Below, in pieces: positions 23,536 to 34,345 of a stretch of DNA of 64,000 nucleotides. The position numbers were made by a program, and so were the translations under genes. The notes under the pieces were generated by a model, which saw only the letters and a program-made list of their open reading frames with translations, did no database searches and was not told where the DNA came from. The stretch is taken from the NCBI RefSeq assembly GCF_007992495.1, contig NZ_BKAJ01000032.1, positions 124,001 to 188,000 of the forward strand, read 5' to 3'. The DNA is from Reyranella soli (GTDB lineage: Bacteria > Pseudomonadota > Alphaproteobacteria > Reyranellales > Reyranellaceae). Positions within the stretch are counted from its first letter, which is position 1. Each line of letters begins with the position of its first letter.

Positions 23536-24462
23536 ATGGCTGAGATCACGGCCTCCCTGGTCAAGGAACTGCGCGAGAAGACCGGCGCGGGCATGATGGA
23601 TTGCAAGAAGGCGCTGGGCGAGGTCGCGGGCGATCTCGAGAAGGCGATCGACTGGCTGCGTACCAAGGGCCTGTCGGCGGCCGCCAAGAAGGCGGGCCGC
23701 GTCGCGGCCGAGGGCCTGGTCGGCGTGGTCGCCAACGGCACCCGCGGCGCGGTCATCGAGGTCAACGCCGAGACCGACTTCGTCGGGCGCAACGACCTGT
23801 TCCAGAAGTTCGTGGGCGACGCCGCGAAGCTCGCGCTCGACAATGGCGGCGACCTCGCCAAGGTCGCGGCGACGCCGTACCCCGGCACTGGCCGCGACGT
23901 GCAGGGCGAGCTCACGCATCTGATCGCAACCATCGGCGAGAACATGTCGCTGCGCCGCGCCGGCATGCTGTCGGTCTCCGACGGCGTCGTGGCGTCCTAC
24001 ATGCACAACAAGGTGGCGACCGATCTCGGCAAGATCGGCGTCCTGGTGGCGCTCGAATCGACCGGCGACAAGGCCAAGCTCGAGGCGCTCGCCAAGCAGC
24101 TCGCCATGCATGTGGCCTCGGCCAACCCGCAGTCGCTGACGGTGGCCGAGCTCGACAAGGCGCTCGTCGAGCGCGAGCGCGCGGTGCTGAGCGAGAAGGC
24201 CGGCCAGAGCGGCAAGGCGGCCGACATTGTCGCCAAGATGGTCGAGGGCGGCATCCGCAAGTTCCACCAGGAGGTGGTGCTGCTCGAGCAGGCCTTCATC
24301 ATGGACGGCAAGACCAAGGTCTCGAAGGTCGTCGATGACGCTGCCAAGCAGGTCGGCGCCCCGGTCCGCCTGGCCGGCTACCTGCGCTTCGGCCTGGGCG
24401 AGGGCATCGAGAAGAAGTCCGAGGACTTCGCGGCAGAGGTGGCTGCCCAGCTTAAGAAGTAG
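23536..24462 (+). CDS. tsf: Elongation factor Ts
   Basis: A 308-residue guanine-nucleotide exchange factor for EF-Tu. N-terminal [19 protein letters not shown] is the UBA-like domain, and [19 protein letters not shown] is the core motif carrying the TDFV segment that contacts EF-Tu. [13 protein letters not shown] and the C-terminal dimerisation half are present at normal length. It follows rpsB after the repeat element and precedes pyrH. Confidence 0.97.
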   Translation: MAEITASLVKELREKTGAGMMDCKKALGEVAGDLEKAIDWLRTKGLSAAAKKAGRVAAEGLVGVVANGTRGAVIEVNAETDFVGRNDLFQKFVGDAAKLALDNGGDLAKVAATPYPGTGRDVQGELTHLIATIGENMSLRRAGMLSVSDGVVASYMHNKVATDLGKIGVLVALESTGDKAKLEALAKQLAMHVASANPQSLTVAELDKALVERERAVLSEKAGQSGKAADIVAKMVEGGIRKFHQEVVLLEQAFIMDGKTKVSKVVDDAAKQVGAPVRLAGYLRFGLGEGIEKKSEDFAAEVAAQLKK

Positions 24463-24482
24463 TATGACAACGAACACTGGCG

Positions 24483-24502
24483 CGCGGGCCCCCGGGCCCG
24501 CG
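24483..24502. repeat. Perfect 9-bp palindromic hairpin between tsf and pyrH
   Basis: CGCGGGCCC and GGGCCCGCG with a two-base centre, preceded by actggcg. It resembles a single arm of the nested palindrome after lolD (16749-16775), as if only half of the element remained. No T-run follows, so readthrough into pyrH is likely. Confidence 0.75.
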
Positions 24503-24535
24503 TTGCCCAAGAAAACTGGAGTCTGAGGCACCCCG

Positions 24536-25261
24536 ATGCCGCCGAGCCCCCGCTATCGCCGCGTATTGCTGAAGCTCTCTGGCGAGGGGCTCATGGGGAA
24601 TCGGGAATATGGGCTCGATCCCGCCATGGTCACCATGGTGGCCCAGGAGATAAAGACCGTGCACGAGATGGGGGTGCAGGTCTGCCTGGTGATCGGCGGC
24701 GGCAACATCTTCCGTGGCGTGTCGGCCGCCGCATCGGGCATGGACCGGGCGAGCGGCGACTACATGGGCATGCTGGCGACCGTCATTAATTCACTGGCTA
24801 TGCAGAGCGCGCTCGAGCGCCAGGGCCTGCAGACACGTGTGCAGTCCGCCATTCCCATGACCACCGTGTGCGAGCCCTACATCCGCCGTCGCGCGGCGCG
24901 CCACATGGAGAAGGGACGCGTGGTGATCTTCGCCGCCGGCACGGGCAATCCGTTCTTCACGACCGATACAGCCGCCGCCCTGCGCGCCGCCGAGATGAGC
25001 GTCGATGCCATGCTGAAGGGCACCCAGGTCGACGGCGTCTATTCGTCCGATCCCAAGAAGGACAAGACGGCGAAGCGCTACGATTCGCTCACCTACATGG
25101 ATGTGCTGCAGCGCGACCTGCAGGTCATGGACGCCTCGGCGATCTCGCTGGCCCGCGAGAACCGCATCCCGATCATCGTGTTCGACATCCACAAGCCCGG
25201 CGCGTTCGCCGCCACGATGCGCGGGGAGGGGACCTTCACCATCATCAGAGACGAGGGCTGA
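24536..25261 (+). CDS. pyrH: UMP kinase
   Basis: A 241-residue amino-acid-kinase-fold enzyme that phosphorylates UMP to [16 protein letters not shown] (residues 8-20) is the phosphate-binding start, [13 protein letters not shown] the second glycine loop, and [20 protein letters not shown] the nucleotide region. Length is typical. The gene is in the tsf-pyrH-frr string, two bases before the frr start. Confidence 0.96.
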   Translation: MPPSPRYRRVLLKLSGEGLMGNREYGLDPAMVTMVAQEIKTVHEMGVQVCLVIGGGNIFRGVSAAASGMDRASGDYMGMLATVINSLAMQSALERQGLQTRVQSAIPMTTVCEPYIRRRAARHMEKGRVVIFAAGTGNPFFTTDTAAALRAAEMSVDAMLKGTQVDGVYSSDPKKDKTAKRYDSLTYMDVLQRDLQVMDASAISLARENRIPIIVFDIHKPGAFAATMRGEGTFTIIRDEG

Positions 25262-25263
25262 CG

Positions 25264-25818
25264 ATGACCGCCGATATCAAGGAACTTGAAAAACGCATGC
25301 ATGGCGCCATGGATGCGCTGAAGAAGGAGCTGGGCGGTCTCAGGACCGGCCGCGCTTCGGTGAACCTGCTCGACCCGGTCATGGTCGACGCTTACGGCCA
25401 ACGCATGCCCCTGAATCAGGTCGGCACGGTGAGCGCGCCCGAGCCGCGCCTGCTCGCCGTCAACGTCTGGGACAAGGGCCTGGTCGTCTCGGTCGCCAAG
25501 GCGATCCGCGAAGCAGGCCTCGGTCTCAACCCGTCGCCGGACGGACAGCTCGTCCGTGTGCCGATTCCCGAGCTCACCGCGGAGCGGCGCGGGGAGCTTG
25601 CCAAGCTCGCGCACAAGTATGCCGAGCATGGCCGGGTGGCCGTGCGCAACGTGCGCCGCGACGGCATGGAAGCGCTCAAGAAGCTCGAGAAGGACCACAA
25701 GATCTCGCAGGACGAGCACCGCCAGAAGTCCGACGAGGTGCAGAAGCTCACCGACCGCTACGTCAAGCAGGTCGACGAAGTGCTGGCCCACAAGGAAAAA
25801 GAGATCAAGACGGTCTGA
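25264..25818 (+). CDS. frr: Ribosome recycling factor
   Basis: A 184-residue protein that splits post-termination ribosomes with EF-G. The two-domain pattern is plain: helical ends plus the central [31 protein letters not shown], and the late [17 protein letters not shown] motif. ATG 25264 gives the normal length; the open frame upstream is pyrH antiframe. Its TGA shares one base with the uppS ATG. Confidence 0.96.
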   Translation: MTADIKELEKRMHGAMDALKKELGGLRTGRASVNLLDPVMVDAYGQRMPLNQVGTVSAPEPRLLAVNVWDKGLVVSVAKAIREAGLGLNPSPDGQLVRVPIPELTAERRGELAKLAHKYAEHGRVAVRNVRRDGMEALKKLEKDHKISQDEHRQKSDEVQKLTDRYVKQVDEVLAHKEKEIKTV

Positions 25819-26558
25819 TGTCGACTGCGTCGCTGCCCGCCGCTGCGGACCCGACACCGGGTCCCCACCACGTCGCCATCATCATGGATGGCAATGGACG
25901 GTGGGCCAAGGCGCGCGGGCTGCCAAGGGTCGCCGGGCACCGGCGCGGCGCCGATGCGGTGCGCCGCGTGGTGCGTGGGGCGGGCGAGCTCGGCATTCCC
26001 GTGCTGACGCTCTTTGCCTTCTCGACCGAGAACTGGACGCGCCCGGCCGACGAGGTCAACGACCTGATGGGCCTGCTGCGCCACTATCTGCGCAACGAGC
26101 TCGAGGAGCTGCACAAGAACGGCGCGCGCCTGCGTGTCATCGGCAACCGCGATGGCCTCGCCGCCGACATCGTGCGCGACATCGACGAAGCCCAGAAGAT
26201 GACGAAGGCCAACGCTCGCATCGACGTCAATATCTGCATCAACTACGGCGCACGTGACGAGATCCTGCAGGCGACGCGGAGCCTGGCGCGCAGTGTCGCC
26301 GCGGGCGAACTCGCCGCCGATGGAATCGACGAGGCGCGTTTTGAGCAGGAGCTGTTGACGGCGGGCGTGCCCGATCCGGACCTGCTGATCCGTACGAGCG
26401 GCGAGCAGCGCATCAGCAATTTCCTGCTCTGGCAGTGTGCCTACGCCGAGCTGGTGTTCGTCGACACGCTGTGGCCGGATTTCGGGAAGGAGCACCTGGA
26501 GCGGGCGATCGCCGAGTTCCGTCGACGTGAACGGCGATATGGCGGCGTCGGCGGCTGA
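25818..26558 (+). CDS. uppS: Isoprenyl transferase (undecaprenyl diphosphate synthase)
   Basis: A 246-residue cis-prenyltransferase that makes the C55 lipid carrier for cell-wall and polysaccharide synthesis. The first catalytic motif HVAIIMDGNGRWAKARGLPR (about 16-35) carries the essential aspartate, FAFSTENWTRP follows, and DLLIRTSGEQRISNFLLWQ is the C-terminal motif. It overlaps frr by one base and cdsA by 20. Confidence 0.95.
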   Translation: MSTASLPAAADPTPGPHHVAIIMDGNGRWAKARGLPRVAGHRRGADAVRRVVRGAGELGIPVLTLFAFSTENWTRPADEVNDLMGLLRHYLRNELEELHKNGARLRVIGNRDGLAADIVRDIDEAQKMTKANARIDVNICINYGARDEILQATRSLARSVAAGELAADGIDEARFEQELLTAGVPDPDLLIRTSGEQRISNFLLWQCAYAELVFVDTLWPDFGKEHLERAIAEFRRRERRYGGVGG

Positions 26559-27234
26559 CGCCCCAGTCGGGCGTTTCGGGCGGCATCGTAGTCTGGTGCT
26601 GCGCATCGTGTCGGCGGTCGTCCTGGGGCCGCTGCTGTTGGCGGCGCTCTGGGTCGGCTTTCCCTGGATCGACCTGGTGGCCGCCGTTGCGGCGCCGCTG
26701 TTGCTCTCGGAATGGATCGCGCTGACACGCGGACGATGGCTGCTCCGCCTCCTTGCGATCGTCTACACCCTGGCCGCCATTGTCGCGCTGCTGTGGTTGC
26801 GCCATCAGCCGGGGGACGGGCGCGAGACCATCATCTGGATCGTGGCCTGCATCTGGGCGACCGACATCGGCGCCTATGCCGTCGGCCGCGCCGCCGGCGG
26901 GGCCAAGCTCGCGCCGCGCATTAGCCCGGGCAAGACCTGGTCAGGGCTCATAGGCGGCATGGCGTGGGCGGCGGTAGCCAGTTCGGGTGTCGGCTACGCC
27001 TTTGGCCTGGGGCATACGTTCACCCTGGCCGCCATTGGCGCTGGCCTGGCGGTGGTGGGGCAGGTCGGCGACCTGCTCGAATCGGCGGCCAAGCGCCGGG
27101 CCGGCGTGAAGGACAGCGGCACGCTGATCCCCGGCCATGGCGGCCTGCTCGACCGCGTCGATGGGCTCCTGGCTGTCCTCGTCGTTGTGGCGTTGACTAG
27201 GCTGATCTTAGATGGAGGGTGGCCATGGACATGA
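26539..27234 (+). CDS. cdsA: Phosphatidate cytidylyltransferase
   Basis: A 231-residue membrane enzyme that makes CDP-diacylglycerol for phospholipid synthesis. Several helices are visible, and the C-terminal signature [28 protein letters not shown] (about 190-217) is diagnostic. [13 protein letters not shown] and [12 protein letters not shown] are the middle motifs. I start at ATG 26539, inside the end of uppS; a GTG at 26527 is possible. It is shorter at the N-terminus than the E. coli enzyme. It overlaps dxr by about ten bases. Confidence 0.93.
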   Translation: MAASAADAPVGRFGRHRSLVLRIVSAVVLGPLLLAALWVGFPWIDLVAAVAAPLLLSEWIALTRGRWLLRLLAIVYTLAAIVALLWLRHQPGDGRETIIWIVACIWATDIGAYAVGRAAGGAKLAPRISPGKTWSGLIGGMAWAAVASSGVGYAFGLGHTFTLAAIGAGLAVVGQVGDLLESAAKRRAGVKDSGTLIPGHGGLLDRVDGLLAVLVVVALTRLILDGGWPWT

Positions 27235-28433
27235 CGGGCTGGCACGCGCCTTCCGCCGCGCGGCCGCGCGGCGTGACGATCCTGGGGTCGACCGGGTCGG
27301 TCGGTCAGAGCACCGTCGATCTCATTGCCCGCGATCCGGACAGCTATCGGGTCGAGGCGCTGGTCGCCGGCAACTCCGTTGAGGCATTGGCCGAGCAGGC
27401 GCGCCGACTGCGGGCGCGCATGGCCGTGGTGGCCAACGAGCAGCGCTACCGGGCGCTCAAGGATGCCCTGGTCGGCACCTCGATTGAGGCGGCGGCCGGC
27501 CCGGCTGCCGTCATCGAAGCGGCGGCGCGGCCGGCGGAGTGGGTGATGGCCGCCGTCGTGGGCTTTGCCGGCCTGGAATCGACGCTTGTGGCGGCGCGGC
27601 GTGGCGCCATGGTGGCGCTTGCCAACAAGGAAGCGCTGGTGTGCGCCGGCAGGCTTCTAATCGGGGCGATCGAGGAATCGGGCGGCGCACTGCTGCCGGT
27701 CGATTCCGAGCACAATGCGATCTTCCAGGTGCTCGAACCGCGCCATCGCCATGCCATCGACCGCCTGATCTTGACGGCGTCCGGCGGGCCGTTCCGCAAC
27801 TGGGCGCTCGCCGACATGGCCGAGGCCACGCCCGAGCAGGCGTTGGCCCATCCCAATTGGGACATGGGCGCCAAGATCTCGATCGATTCGGCGACCATGA
27901 TGAACAAGGGCCTCGAGCTGATCGAGGCGCATCTGCTGTTCGGCATGCCGGCCGAGCAGATCGAGATCGTCGTGCACCCGCAATCGGTGATCCATTCCAT
28001 GGTCGCATACCGCGACGGCTCGGTGCTGGCCCAGCTCGGCACGCCGGACATGCGCGTGCCGATCAGCCATGCGCTGGGCTGGCCGTCGCGCATCGACAGC
28101 CCTGCCGAGCGGCTCGATTTCACGACCTTGGCGCCGCTCACCTTCGAGCGGCCCGATTCCGGCCGCTTTCCCTCGCTACGTCTGGCGCGAGAGGCTCTGG
28201 CTCTGGGTGGATTTGCACCGACCGTGCTCAATGCGGCCAATGAGGTGGCGGTGGCGGAGTTCCTGGCGCGTCGCATCGGCTTCCTCGACATTGCCCGCGT
28301 GGTCGAGGAGGTGCTGGCAACAAGCACCCTGTCGTCGGAGCGGGTGGAATCGGTCCAGCAGGTCCAGGCCGCCGATCGGGAGGCCCGTAGCCGGGCCGAG
28401 AAAGCCGTGAAGGGTCGCTTGCTAAGTAATTGA
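27225..28433 (+). CDS. dxr: 1-deoxy-D-xylulose 5-phosphate reductoisomerase
   Basis: A 402-residue enzyme of the MEP isoprenoid pathway; it reduces and rearranges DXP to MEP with [19 protein letters not shown] near 23-36 is the nucleotide-binding start, [12 protein letters not shown] follows, and [11 protein letters not shown] holds the metal-binding Asp and Glu. LTASGGPFR and [18 protein letters not shown] are further signatures. Starts at 27219 (GTG), 27225 and 27231 are in frame; 27225 has GGAGGG five bases upstream. The C-terminus ends in a basic helix. Confidence 0.95.
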   Translation: MDMTGWHAPSAARPRGVTILGSTGSVGQSTVDLIARDPDSYRVEALVAGNSVEALAEQARRLRARMAVVANEQRYRALKDALVGTSIEAAAGPAAVIEAAARPAEWVMAAVVGFAGLESTLVAARRGAMVALANKEALVCAGRLLIGAIEESGGALLPVDSEHNAIFQVLEPRHRHAIDRLILTASGGPFRNWALADMAEATPEQALAHPNWDMGAKISIDSATMMNKGLELIEAHLLFGMPAEQIEIVVHPQSVIHSMVAYRDGSVLAQLGTPDMRVPISHALGWPSRIDSPAERLDFTTLAPLTFERPDSGRFPSLRLAREALALGGFAPTVLNAANEVAVAEFLARRIGFLDIARVVEEVLATSTLSSERVESVQQVQAADREARSRAEKAVKGRLLSN

Positions 28434-28463
28434 AGTGAAAAGAAATTCGTGGTGTACTGAACC

Positions 28464-29840
28464 ATGTCGCTGTTCACGACCTACCTGCCGTACTTCGTCC
28501 TGGTCCTGACGCTTCTCGTGTTCGTCCACGAGTACGGCCATTACTGGGTGGGTCGCCGCTTCGGCATTCATGCTGAAGTCTTTTCCATCGGCTTCGGACC
28601 CGAGCTGATCGGCTGGACCGACCGCAACGGCACGCGCTGGAAGATCTCTGCCGTGCCGCTTGGCGGCTACGTGAAGTTCCTCGGCGACAGCGATGCGACG
28701 AGCGCAACACCCTCGGGCGAGCCGCTGACGCCCGAGCAGCAAAAGCGCGCCTTCTTCAGCCAGCCACTCTATGCCCGCGCCGCCGTCGTGCTGGGCGGGC
28801 CGCTGGCGAATCTTATCTTCGCCTTCGTGGTGCTGACCGCCGTTTTCTTCGTCGCGGGCGAGCCCTATACGCCGACCACGGTTGCCGTGCAGGTCGACGG
28901 GCCGGCAGCGAAGGCGGGCCTTCGCACCGGCGATGAGGTCGTGCGGTTGGGGGACAGCCGGGTCAACCGTTACGAGGATATCACCGAGGCGCAGTTCCTC
29001 CATCTCAGCAAGCCGATGCCCGTCGAGTATCGACGCGGCAACCAGCTGCTGAAGGGCGTGATCGCTCCGAAGTACTGCGAGCGAACCGACCGGTTCAGCA
29101 ACACCATGCGGCTCGGCGATTACGGCCTGGACCAGCTGGTCCGGCCCGTGGTCGGCGGCTTCACGGCCGAAAGCCCCGCCGAGGCGGCTGGGCTCAAAGT
29201 CGGCGACCTGCTGATGGAGATCGACGGCAAGCCGGTCGACTACTTCTCGCGTATTCCGGAACTGATCGGCGATCGCGCCGGCAGCCCCGTCACCATCGCC
29301 TACGATCGCGACGGCAAGCGCGGCGAAGCGGTCGTCACCCCGATCGCCGACAAGGCCGTCGACTGCGCCGGCAAGGAATACACGATCGGCCGCCTGCGCA
29401 TCCGTCCGGCGAACGTCACCGAGGTCCGCAACCATGGCCTGCTCGGCGCGATGGGCGCCGGCGTGCGCGCCGTGTGGGGCATGACCTCGATGTTCTATAC
29501 GTCGATGGGTCAGATCCTGACCGCGGCTCGGCCTGTGGATGAATTGGGCGGACCGATCCGCATCGCCAAGGCGGCGGGCGAGGCGTCCTATGCCGGGTGG
29601 GCGGGTATTCTCAATCTTGTCATTGCCTTGTCGGTCGTGCTGGGCATCTTCAATCTCTTGCCGGTGCCGATGCTCGATGGCGGTCACCTGGCGATGTATC
29701 TCTACGAAGCTGTGCGCGGCAAACCGCTCAGCCTACGTGCACAGGAACTCGGTCTGAAGGTAGGCTTCAGCTTGGTGATCGGTCTCGCGCTGCTGGCGAC
29801 CTTTAACGACATAAAGCAGATCCTGCGCATGTTCACGTAA
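28464..29840 (+). CDS. rseP: RIP metalloprotease RseP
   Basis: A 458-residue site-2 protease that cuts membrane-spanning substrates such as anti-sigma factors. The zinc motif HEYGH is at 22-26 in the first helix, with two PDZ domains in the middle (about 128-220 and 225-300) and the second active-site motif PVPMLDGGHL near 397-406. The GxG loop (GPELIGWTDRNGTRW, GGYVKFLGD) follows the first helix. It sits between dxr and bamA as in most alphaproteobacteria. Confidence 0.94.
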   Translation: MSLFTTYLPYFVLVLTLLVFVHEYGHYWVGRRFGIHAEVFSIGFGPELIGWTDRNGTRWKISAVPLGGYVKFLGDSDATSATPSGEPLTPEQQKRAFFSQPLYARAAVVLGGPLANLIFAFVVLTAVFFVAGEPYTPTTVAVQVDGPAAKAGLRTGDEVVRLGDSRVNRYEDITEAQFLHLSKPMPVEYRRGNQLLKGVIAPKYCERTDRFSNTMRLGDYGLDQLVRPVVGGFTAESPAEAAGLKVGDLLMEIDGKPVDYFSRIPELIGDRAGSPVTIAYDRDGKRGEAVVTPIADKAVDCAGKEYTIGRLRIRPANVTEVRNHGLLGAMGAGVRAVWGMTSMFYTSMGQILTAARPVDELGGPIRIAKAAGEASYAGWAGILNLVIALSVVLGIFNLLPVPMLDGGHLAMYLYEAVRGKPLSLRAQELGLKVGFSLVIGLALLATFNDIKQILRMFT

Positions 29841-29966
29841 GCCTTTGCTGCGGTCACGTGACGCGATCTCCGGGCTGCGGACAACCGGGGACAAAGGGGT
29901 AGCTAAGTGCGTATTGCCGGTTTATGAAATTGCGGTCCTGAAACTGGCCGGCAGGTCGTCTGGGAG

Positions 29967-32279
29967 ATGCCCGGGGTGAGATTGATCGTTCGTTGGGCTG
30001 TTCTGGCCGTTGCGGCAATTCTGACGTTCGGCACGGCGGCGCATGCGCAGCGTGGGCCCGCCGCTGCGCCCGCTGGCGGCACGATCACGGGCGTGCAGAT
30101 CCAGGGCAATGTGCGTGCCGAGCCGGAGACCATCCGCTCCTACCTGCAGCTCAAGGAAGGGCAACCCTACGATCATGCGGCTGCCGACCGGTCGCTGAAG
30201 GCGCTGTTCGGCACCGGCCTTTTTTCCGACGTCACGATCGAGATGCAGGGCTCGACCCTGGTCGTGAAGGTCGTGGAAAACCCCATCATCAATCGCGTCG
30301 CCTTCGAAGGTAACCGCAAGATCGAGGACGACAAGCTGCGCGACGAGGTGCAGTCCAAGCCGCGCCAGGTCTTCACGCGCGCCCGTGTGCAGGCCGACGT
30401 CGAACGCATCCTGACGATCTATCGGCGCAGCGGCCGCTACAACGCCTCGGTCGAACCCAAGGTCATCAAGCTCGACCAGGGCCGCGTCGATCTCGTGTTC
30501 GAGATCAACGAAGGCGACGTCACCGGCGTGCAGCGCATCAGCTTCGTCGGCAACGAGGCGTTCAGCGACGGCACGCTGCGCGGCAAGATCAGGACCAGCG
30601 AGAGCGCCTGGTACCGCTTCCTGTCATCCGACGACCGCTACGATCCCGATCGCCTCAATCTCGATCGCGAGCTGCTGCGCAAGTTCTACCTCTCGGAGGG
30701 CTACGCCGACTTCCGCGTCGTGTCGGCGGTGGCCGAACTCGCGCCCAATCGCGAAGGCTTCTTCATCACCTTCACAATCAGCGAGGGCGACCGCTACAAG
30801 TTCGGCAAGGTCGAGGTGTCGACTCGCTTCCAGGGCCTCGATGTCGACGTGCTGCAGAGTTACCTGACCATGTCGGAAGGCGAGTGGTACGACGCCGACG
30901 AGGTCGAGAAGTCGGTGACGGCGCTGCAGGACATCGTTGGTTCGCTGGGCTACGCCTTCGTCGAGGTGCGCCCCAACATCCGGCGCAACAAGGACAATCT
31001 CACCGTCGACGTCACCTTCGAGATCCAGGAAGGTCCGCGCGTCTACGTCGAGCGCATCAACATCTCGGGCAACACGCGCACGCTGGACAAGGTGATCCGC
31101 CGCGAGTTCCGCCTGGCCGAGGGCGATGCCTTTTCGACCGCCAAGGTGCGGCGCAGCCAGCAGCGCCTGAAGAACCTCGGCTTCTTCGAGAAGGTCGACA
31201 TCTCCGCACAGCCCGGCTCGGCGCCGGACAAGACCAACCTCGAGGTCCAGGTGGTCGAGCAGAGCACCGGCGATATCTCGTTCGGCGCCGGCTTCTCGAC
31301 GACATCGGGCGTACTGGGCGACATCGCGATCAAGGAGCGCAACCTGCTCGGCAAGGGCCAGGAACTGCGGCTCGGCGTGTCGATCGGTACCTTGAGCACC
31401 TTGATCGACTTGAGCTTCACCGAGCCTTACTTCCTGGACCGCCCGATGGCGGCAGGCTTCGACATCTTCCGCACCTCCAACGACCGCCAGGCGGTGGCCT
31501 CGTACAGCGACCGCAGCATCGGCTTCGCGCTGCGCGCCGGCTGGGCCTATACCGAGCACTTGCGGCAGAACGTCCGCTACACGCTGCGCCAGACCGACAT
31601 CTACAACGTGCAGCCCTGGGCCTCGACCATCGTGCAGCTCAACGCCGGCACCTCGGTCGTCAACGAGGTCTCCGAGACCCTCGCCTGGGACACCCGCGAC
31701 ACCCGCCTCAACACGACCAAGGGCTTCCTGCTGCGCAACTCGATGGCAGTGGCGGGGCTGATCGGCACCGAGCAGTACTATCGAACGACGGCCGATGCGG
31801 TTTACTACCAGAGCATCTTCGAGGACGTCGTCGCCTCGATCGGCGGCTCGGCCGGCATGGTGCTGCCCTACAACGCCTCCTCGCTCAGGCTGAACAACCT
31901 GTTCTTCATTGGCGGCGATACGCTGCGCGGCTTCGCGGTCGGTGGCATCGGACCACGCGATTCGATCACTGCCGACGCGTTGGGCGGCACCTACTTCTAT
32001 ACCGCCACGACCGAGCTCAGCTTCCCGCTGGGCCTGCCCAAGGAAATCGGCATCTTCGGCAAGGCCTTCGTGGATGTCGGCTCGCTGTGGGGTCTGGGCG
32101 GGCCGGCGATCTACAGCAACACGGTGCTGACCAGCAATACCATGCGCATTTCGACCGGCGTCGGCGTCCAATGGATTTCGCCCTTTGGGCCGATCCGTAT
32201 AGACTACGCCTTCCCGCTGCAGCAGGACCCTTGGGACAAGACGGAGGCCATCCGCTTCAGCTTCGGCACGCGCTTCTGA
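29967..32279 (+). CDS. bamA: Outer membrane protein assembly factor BamA
   Basis: A 770-residue outer-membrane insertase. A signal peptide at about 1-27 ends in AAHAQ. Five POTRA repeats follow (about 38-420), each with the small GNxxxxD/ExIR-type strand, then a C-terminal 16-strand barrel starting near [11 protein letters not shown]. The lid motif LRGF is present ([13 protein letters not shown]), and the protein ends in an aromatic residue (FGTRF), the expected beta signal. The 126-base gap before it has no clear promoter. fabZ follows directly; the usual lpxD is missing. Confidence 0.96.
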   Translation: MPGVRLIVRWAVLAVAAILTFGTAAHAQRGPAAAPAGGTITGVQIQGNVRAEPETIRSYLQLKEGQPYDHAAADRSLKALFGTGLFSDVTIEMQGSTLVVKVVENPIINRVAFEGNRKIEDDKLRDEVQSKPRQVFTRARVQADVERILTIYRRSGRYNASVEPKVIKLDQGRVDLVFEINEGDVTGVQRISFVGNEAFSDGTLRGKIRTSESAWYRFLSSDDRYDPDRLNLDRELLRKFYLSEGYADFRVVSAVAELAPNREGFFITFTISEGDRYKFGKVEVSTRFQGLDVDVLQSYLTMSEGEWYDADEVEKSVTALQDIVGSLGYAFVEVRPNIRRNKDNLTVDVTFEIQEGPRVYVERINISGNTRTLDKVIRREFRLAEGDAFSTAKVRRSQQRLKNLGFFEKVDISAQPGSAPDKTNLEVQVVEQSTGDISFGAGFSTTSGVLGDIAIKERNLLGKGQELRLGVSIGTLSTLIDLSFTEPYFLDRPMAAGFDIFRTSNDRQAVASYSDRSIGFALRAGWAYTEHLRQNVRYTLRQTDIYNVQPWASTIVQLNAGTSVVNEVSETLAWDTRDTRLNTTKGFLLRNSMAVAGLIGTEQYYRTTADAVYYQSIFEDVVASIGGSAGMVLPYNASSLRLNNLFFIGGDTLRGFAVGGIGPRDSITADALGGTYFYTATTELSFPLGLPKEIGIFGKAFVDVGSLWGLGGPAIYSNTVLTSNTMRISTGVGVQWISPFGPIRIDYAFPLQQDPWDKTEAIRFSFGTRF

Positions 32280-32298
32280 TTGGGGGAATGGCGCCAGG

Positions 32299-32778
32299 AT
32301 GAACATGCAAACCGACAAGACCAGCATGGCGGGGACCACGACGGCGACCGTCGCCGACATCAAGCGGATCCTGCAGCTGATCCCGCACCGCTATCCCATG
32401 CTGATGGTCGACCGGGTAACCGAGATGCGGCTCGACAGCAGCGCCATCGGCATCAAGAACGTCAGCATCAACGAGCCCTTCTTCCAGGGCCACTTTCCGT
32501 CCGAGCCGGTGATGCCGGGCGTGCTGATCATCGAGGCCATGGCCCAGACCGCCGCCGTGCTGGTCATGTCGAGCCTCGGCCAGGAGGCCGACGGCAAGCT
32601 GGTCTATTTCATGTCGATCGACGACGTGCGCTTTCGCCGGCCGGTCGTGCCCGGCGACCGCCTGGAGCTGCATGTCGAGAAGATCCAGAGCCGGGCCAAT
32701 GTCTGGAGGTTCTCCGGCAAGGGGATTGTCGAAGGCAAGGTCTCGGCCGAGGCGACCTTCGCCGCCATGATCAGATAG
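32299..32778 (+). CDS. fabZ: 3-hydroxyacyl-[acyl-carrier-protein] dehydratase FabZ
   Basis: A 159-residue hotdog-fold dehydratase of type II fatty acid synthesis. The catalytic histidine is in [14 protein letters not shown] and the glutamate in [27 protein letters not shown] is the N-terminal motif. It lies 19 bases after bamA. In most relatives lpxD precedes it and lpxA follows; neither is here. The N-terminus is about 15 residues longer than usual, and later ATGs (32305, 32326) could serve. Confidence 0.95.
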   Translation: MNMQTDKTSMAGTTTATVADIKRILQLIPHRYPMLMVDRVTEMRLDSSAIGIKNVSINEPFFQGHFPSEPVMPGVLIIEAMAQTAAVLVMSSLGQEADGKLVYFMSIDDVRFRRPVVPGDRLELHVEKIQSRANVWRFSGKGIVEGKVSAEATFAAMIR

Positions 32779-32789
32779 AGGAGGGGACG

Positions 32790-33194
32790 ATGCCCGACGC
32801 CGTAACCAACGCCCGCATGCTGCACACGATGATCCGGGTGCACGATCTCGACAAGTCGATCGCCTTCTATACCGGCCCGATGGGCATGAAGCTTCTGCGC
32901 AAGCGCGACGTGCCCGAGGGCAAGTACACGCTGGCCTTCGTCGGCTACGGCGACGAGAGTGAACACTGTGCCGTCGAGCTCACCTACAACTATGGCCATG
33001 AGCCCTACGAGCTCGGGTCGGGCTTCGGCCATCTCGCGGTCGGCGTTCCCGACGTCGCCGGGATGTGCGCCGAGGTCGCCAAGGCCGGCGGCAAGGTCAC
33101 GCGCGCACCCGGGCCGGTGAAGTTCGGCACAACCGTGATCGCCTTCGTCGAGGATCCGGACGGTTACAAGATCGAGCTGATCGAGCGCAAGTAA
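32790..33194 (+). CDS. gloA: Lactoylglutathione lyase (glyoxalase I)
   Basis: A 134-residue glyoxalase I that turns the methylglyoxal-glutathione adduct into lactoylglutathione. Metal ligands fit H12 ([11 protein letters not shown]), E56-type ([10 protein letters not shown]), H76 (GFGHLAVGV) and E125-type ([11 protein letters not shown]). [19 protein letters not shown] is a family segment. Twelve bases after fabZ with a GAGGAGGGGAC site, so probably on the same transcript. This is where lpxA would normally be. Confidence 0.93.
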   Translation: MPDAVTNARMLHTMIRVHDLDKSIAFYTGPMGMKLLRKRDVPEGKYTLAFVGYGDESEHCAVELTYNYGHEPYELGSGFGHLAVGVPDVAGMCAEVAKAGGKVTRAPGPVKFGTTVIAFVEDPDGYKIELIERK

Positions 33195-33203
33195 CCTCAT
33201 GCT

Positions 33204-33258
33204 CTTCCGGACTGCGCGCTCATGATCATGAGCGCGCAGGATGCGCGCGGTCCAGAAG
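33204..33258. repeat. Nested palindrome, partly degraded
   Basis: Outer arms CTTCCGGAC (33204-33212) and GGTCCAGAAG (33249-33258). The right half still contains an inner hairpin GCGCGC-aggat-GCGCGC, but the left half keeps only one GCGCGC, as if 11 bases were lost. The centre TCATGATCATGA is itself palindromic. Same family as the elements at 16749, 54784 and 59255. It lies between gloA and the next gene. Confidence 0.8.
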
Positions 33259-33291
33259 ACTCTGTTCACCAACCCATGTGATCCAGCCGTC

Positions 33292-33780
33292 ATGATGAAG
33301 CTTGCGCGATTCGTTTGCCTCTCGAGCCTTGTTGTCGGCCTGCTCGCCGGCGGAGATGGATCGGCAAACGCGGCGGATTGCGAAGCCACCATCGGCAAAT
33401 ACATGATCGGCCAGGCGCTGCTGGCGGCCAACTACGTCGCTGCCGCCGAGAAGGCCGGCATGAAGCCGGCCGAGATCAACGCCGCGCTGAAGGACATTGC
33501 CGCGAGCTCGCCGATCGAGGAGTTCTGGATCACCGATTCCAACGGCCGTGCCTATCTCACCAACACCGGCATCGATTTCACTTTCAATCGCGATCCGGCC
33601 ACGCAGCCGCAGGCTTCGGCCTTCTGGCGGCTGATCGCCGGCACGGCGACGGTGGTGGTGCAACCAGCGCAGAAGCGCGAGATCGACAACCGCGTCTTCA
33701 AGTATGTCGGCGTGGCCGGGGTCGACAAGCCGCGCATCGTCCAGGTCGGCGTCAGCGCCGATAACCTGGCCTGTCGCTAG
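33292..33780 (+). CDS. Small exported protein of unknown function
   Basis: A 162-residue protein with a signal peptide (MMKLARFVCLSSLVVGLLAGGDGSANA, cut before ADCEATIG). The mature part includes ITDSNGRAYLTNTGIDFTFNRDP, which reads like a small ligand-sensing or PAS/Cache-like domain, but I do not recognise the family. I reject the longer open frame from 33241 because its start lies inside a hairpin. The last about 40 codons are duplicated at 37109-37230 beyond the adjoining cassette. Confidence 0.7.
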   Translation: MMKLARFVCLSSLVVGLLAGGDGSANAADCEATIGKYMIGQALLAANYVAAAEKAGMKPAEINAALKDIAASSPIEEFWITDSNGRAYLTNTGIDFTFNRDPATQPQASAFWRLIAGTATVVVQPAQKREIDNRVFKYVGVAGVDKPRIVQVGVSADNLACR

Positions 33781-33781
33781 A

Positions 33782-34048
33782 TCAGGCGTCGTCCTCCCGA
33801 ATCGCCGGCATACGCGAGCCTTCCCGGGGCTTGATCGTGCAGCGCATGAGTGCGCCGGCAAGGCCGTCGCCATGACCCAGTGTCGCCGGCAGATCAGAAA
33901 TCTCGAACCGCCGCCACACCAAGGCGAAGCCGATCGATTTTCCATTGCTGGGCTCCTCTCCGAGCGAGAGGGCAGGCACGTCGGTGGGCATTCGCATGCC
34001 GGCCAGGCGGTACGGCTCTGGACGATGCCGGCGTGTACGCCGTAGCAT
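33782..34048 (-). CDS. Possible small hypothetical protein
   Basis: An 88-codon frame on the reverse strand, ATG at 34048, stop at 33782. The protein (starting MLRRTRRHRPEPYRLAGMRM) is mixed in character, with KSIGFALVWRRFEISDLPATLGHG in the middle, and codon choice looks coding. It has no recognised family, and its start is only about 18 bases from the divergent ACP start, which leaves little promoter room. It may be a remnant of a longer gene. Confidence 0.35.
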   Translation of the reverse strand: MLRRTRRHRPEPYRLAGMRMPTDVPALSLGEEPSNGKSIGFALVWRRFEISDLPATLGHGDGLAGALMRCTIKPREGSRMPAIREDDA

Positions 34049-34066
34049 CGTCGCAATCTTACATAC

Positions 34067-34345
34067 TTGGGGCCACCTTTGGAAAATCTGAATGAAGTAG
34101 TTCAGTGGGTGCGAGCCGAGCTGGCCCAAGTCCTCGATCGTCCGATCGAGGAAATCGATTCGAAGCAGAACTTCTCTCGACTCGGCGTGGACTCCGCTAC
34201 GGCCACGCACCTCATGATCGCATTGGAAGATGCGTTGCAGGTCGAGCTCGATCCTGATGTCGTTGACCGGCTGTTCACGATCGATTCACTTGCTGCCTAT
34301 GCCTTCAACCTGACCCGGGGCCAAGAGTGGAAGCCGCCGCAGTGA
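34067..34345 (+). CDS. Acyl carrier protein (stand-alone)
   Basis: A 92-residue phosphopantetheine carrier. The attachment motif is GVDSATATHLM, serine near residue 43; the helices before and after it (VVQWVRAELAQVLDRPIEEI and DVVDRLFTIDSLAAYAF) fit the four-helix ACP fold. It starts with TTG 34067 or TTG 34079. It overlaps the following ligase gene by 19 bases, so it is almost surely the acceptor for that enzyme's acyl-AMP product. Base composition is lower in GC than the flanking core genes. Confidence 0.85.
   Translation: MGPPLENLNEVVQWVRAELAQVLDRPIEEIDSKQNFSRLGVDSATATHLMIALEDALQVELDPDVVDRLFTIDSLAAYAFNLTRGQEWKPPQ

Noticed and set aside
33241-33291. Longer N-terminus for the small exported protein
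   Set aside because: The start would lie inside a hairpin element and would precede a normal signal peptide start at 33292/33295.
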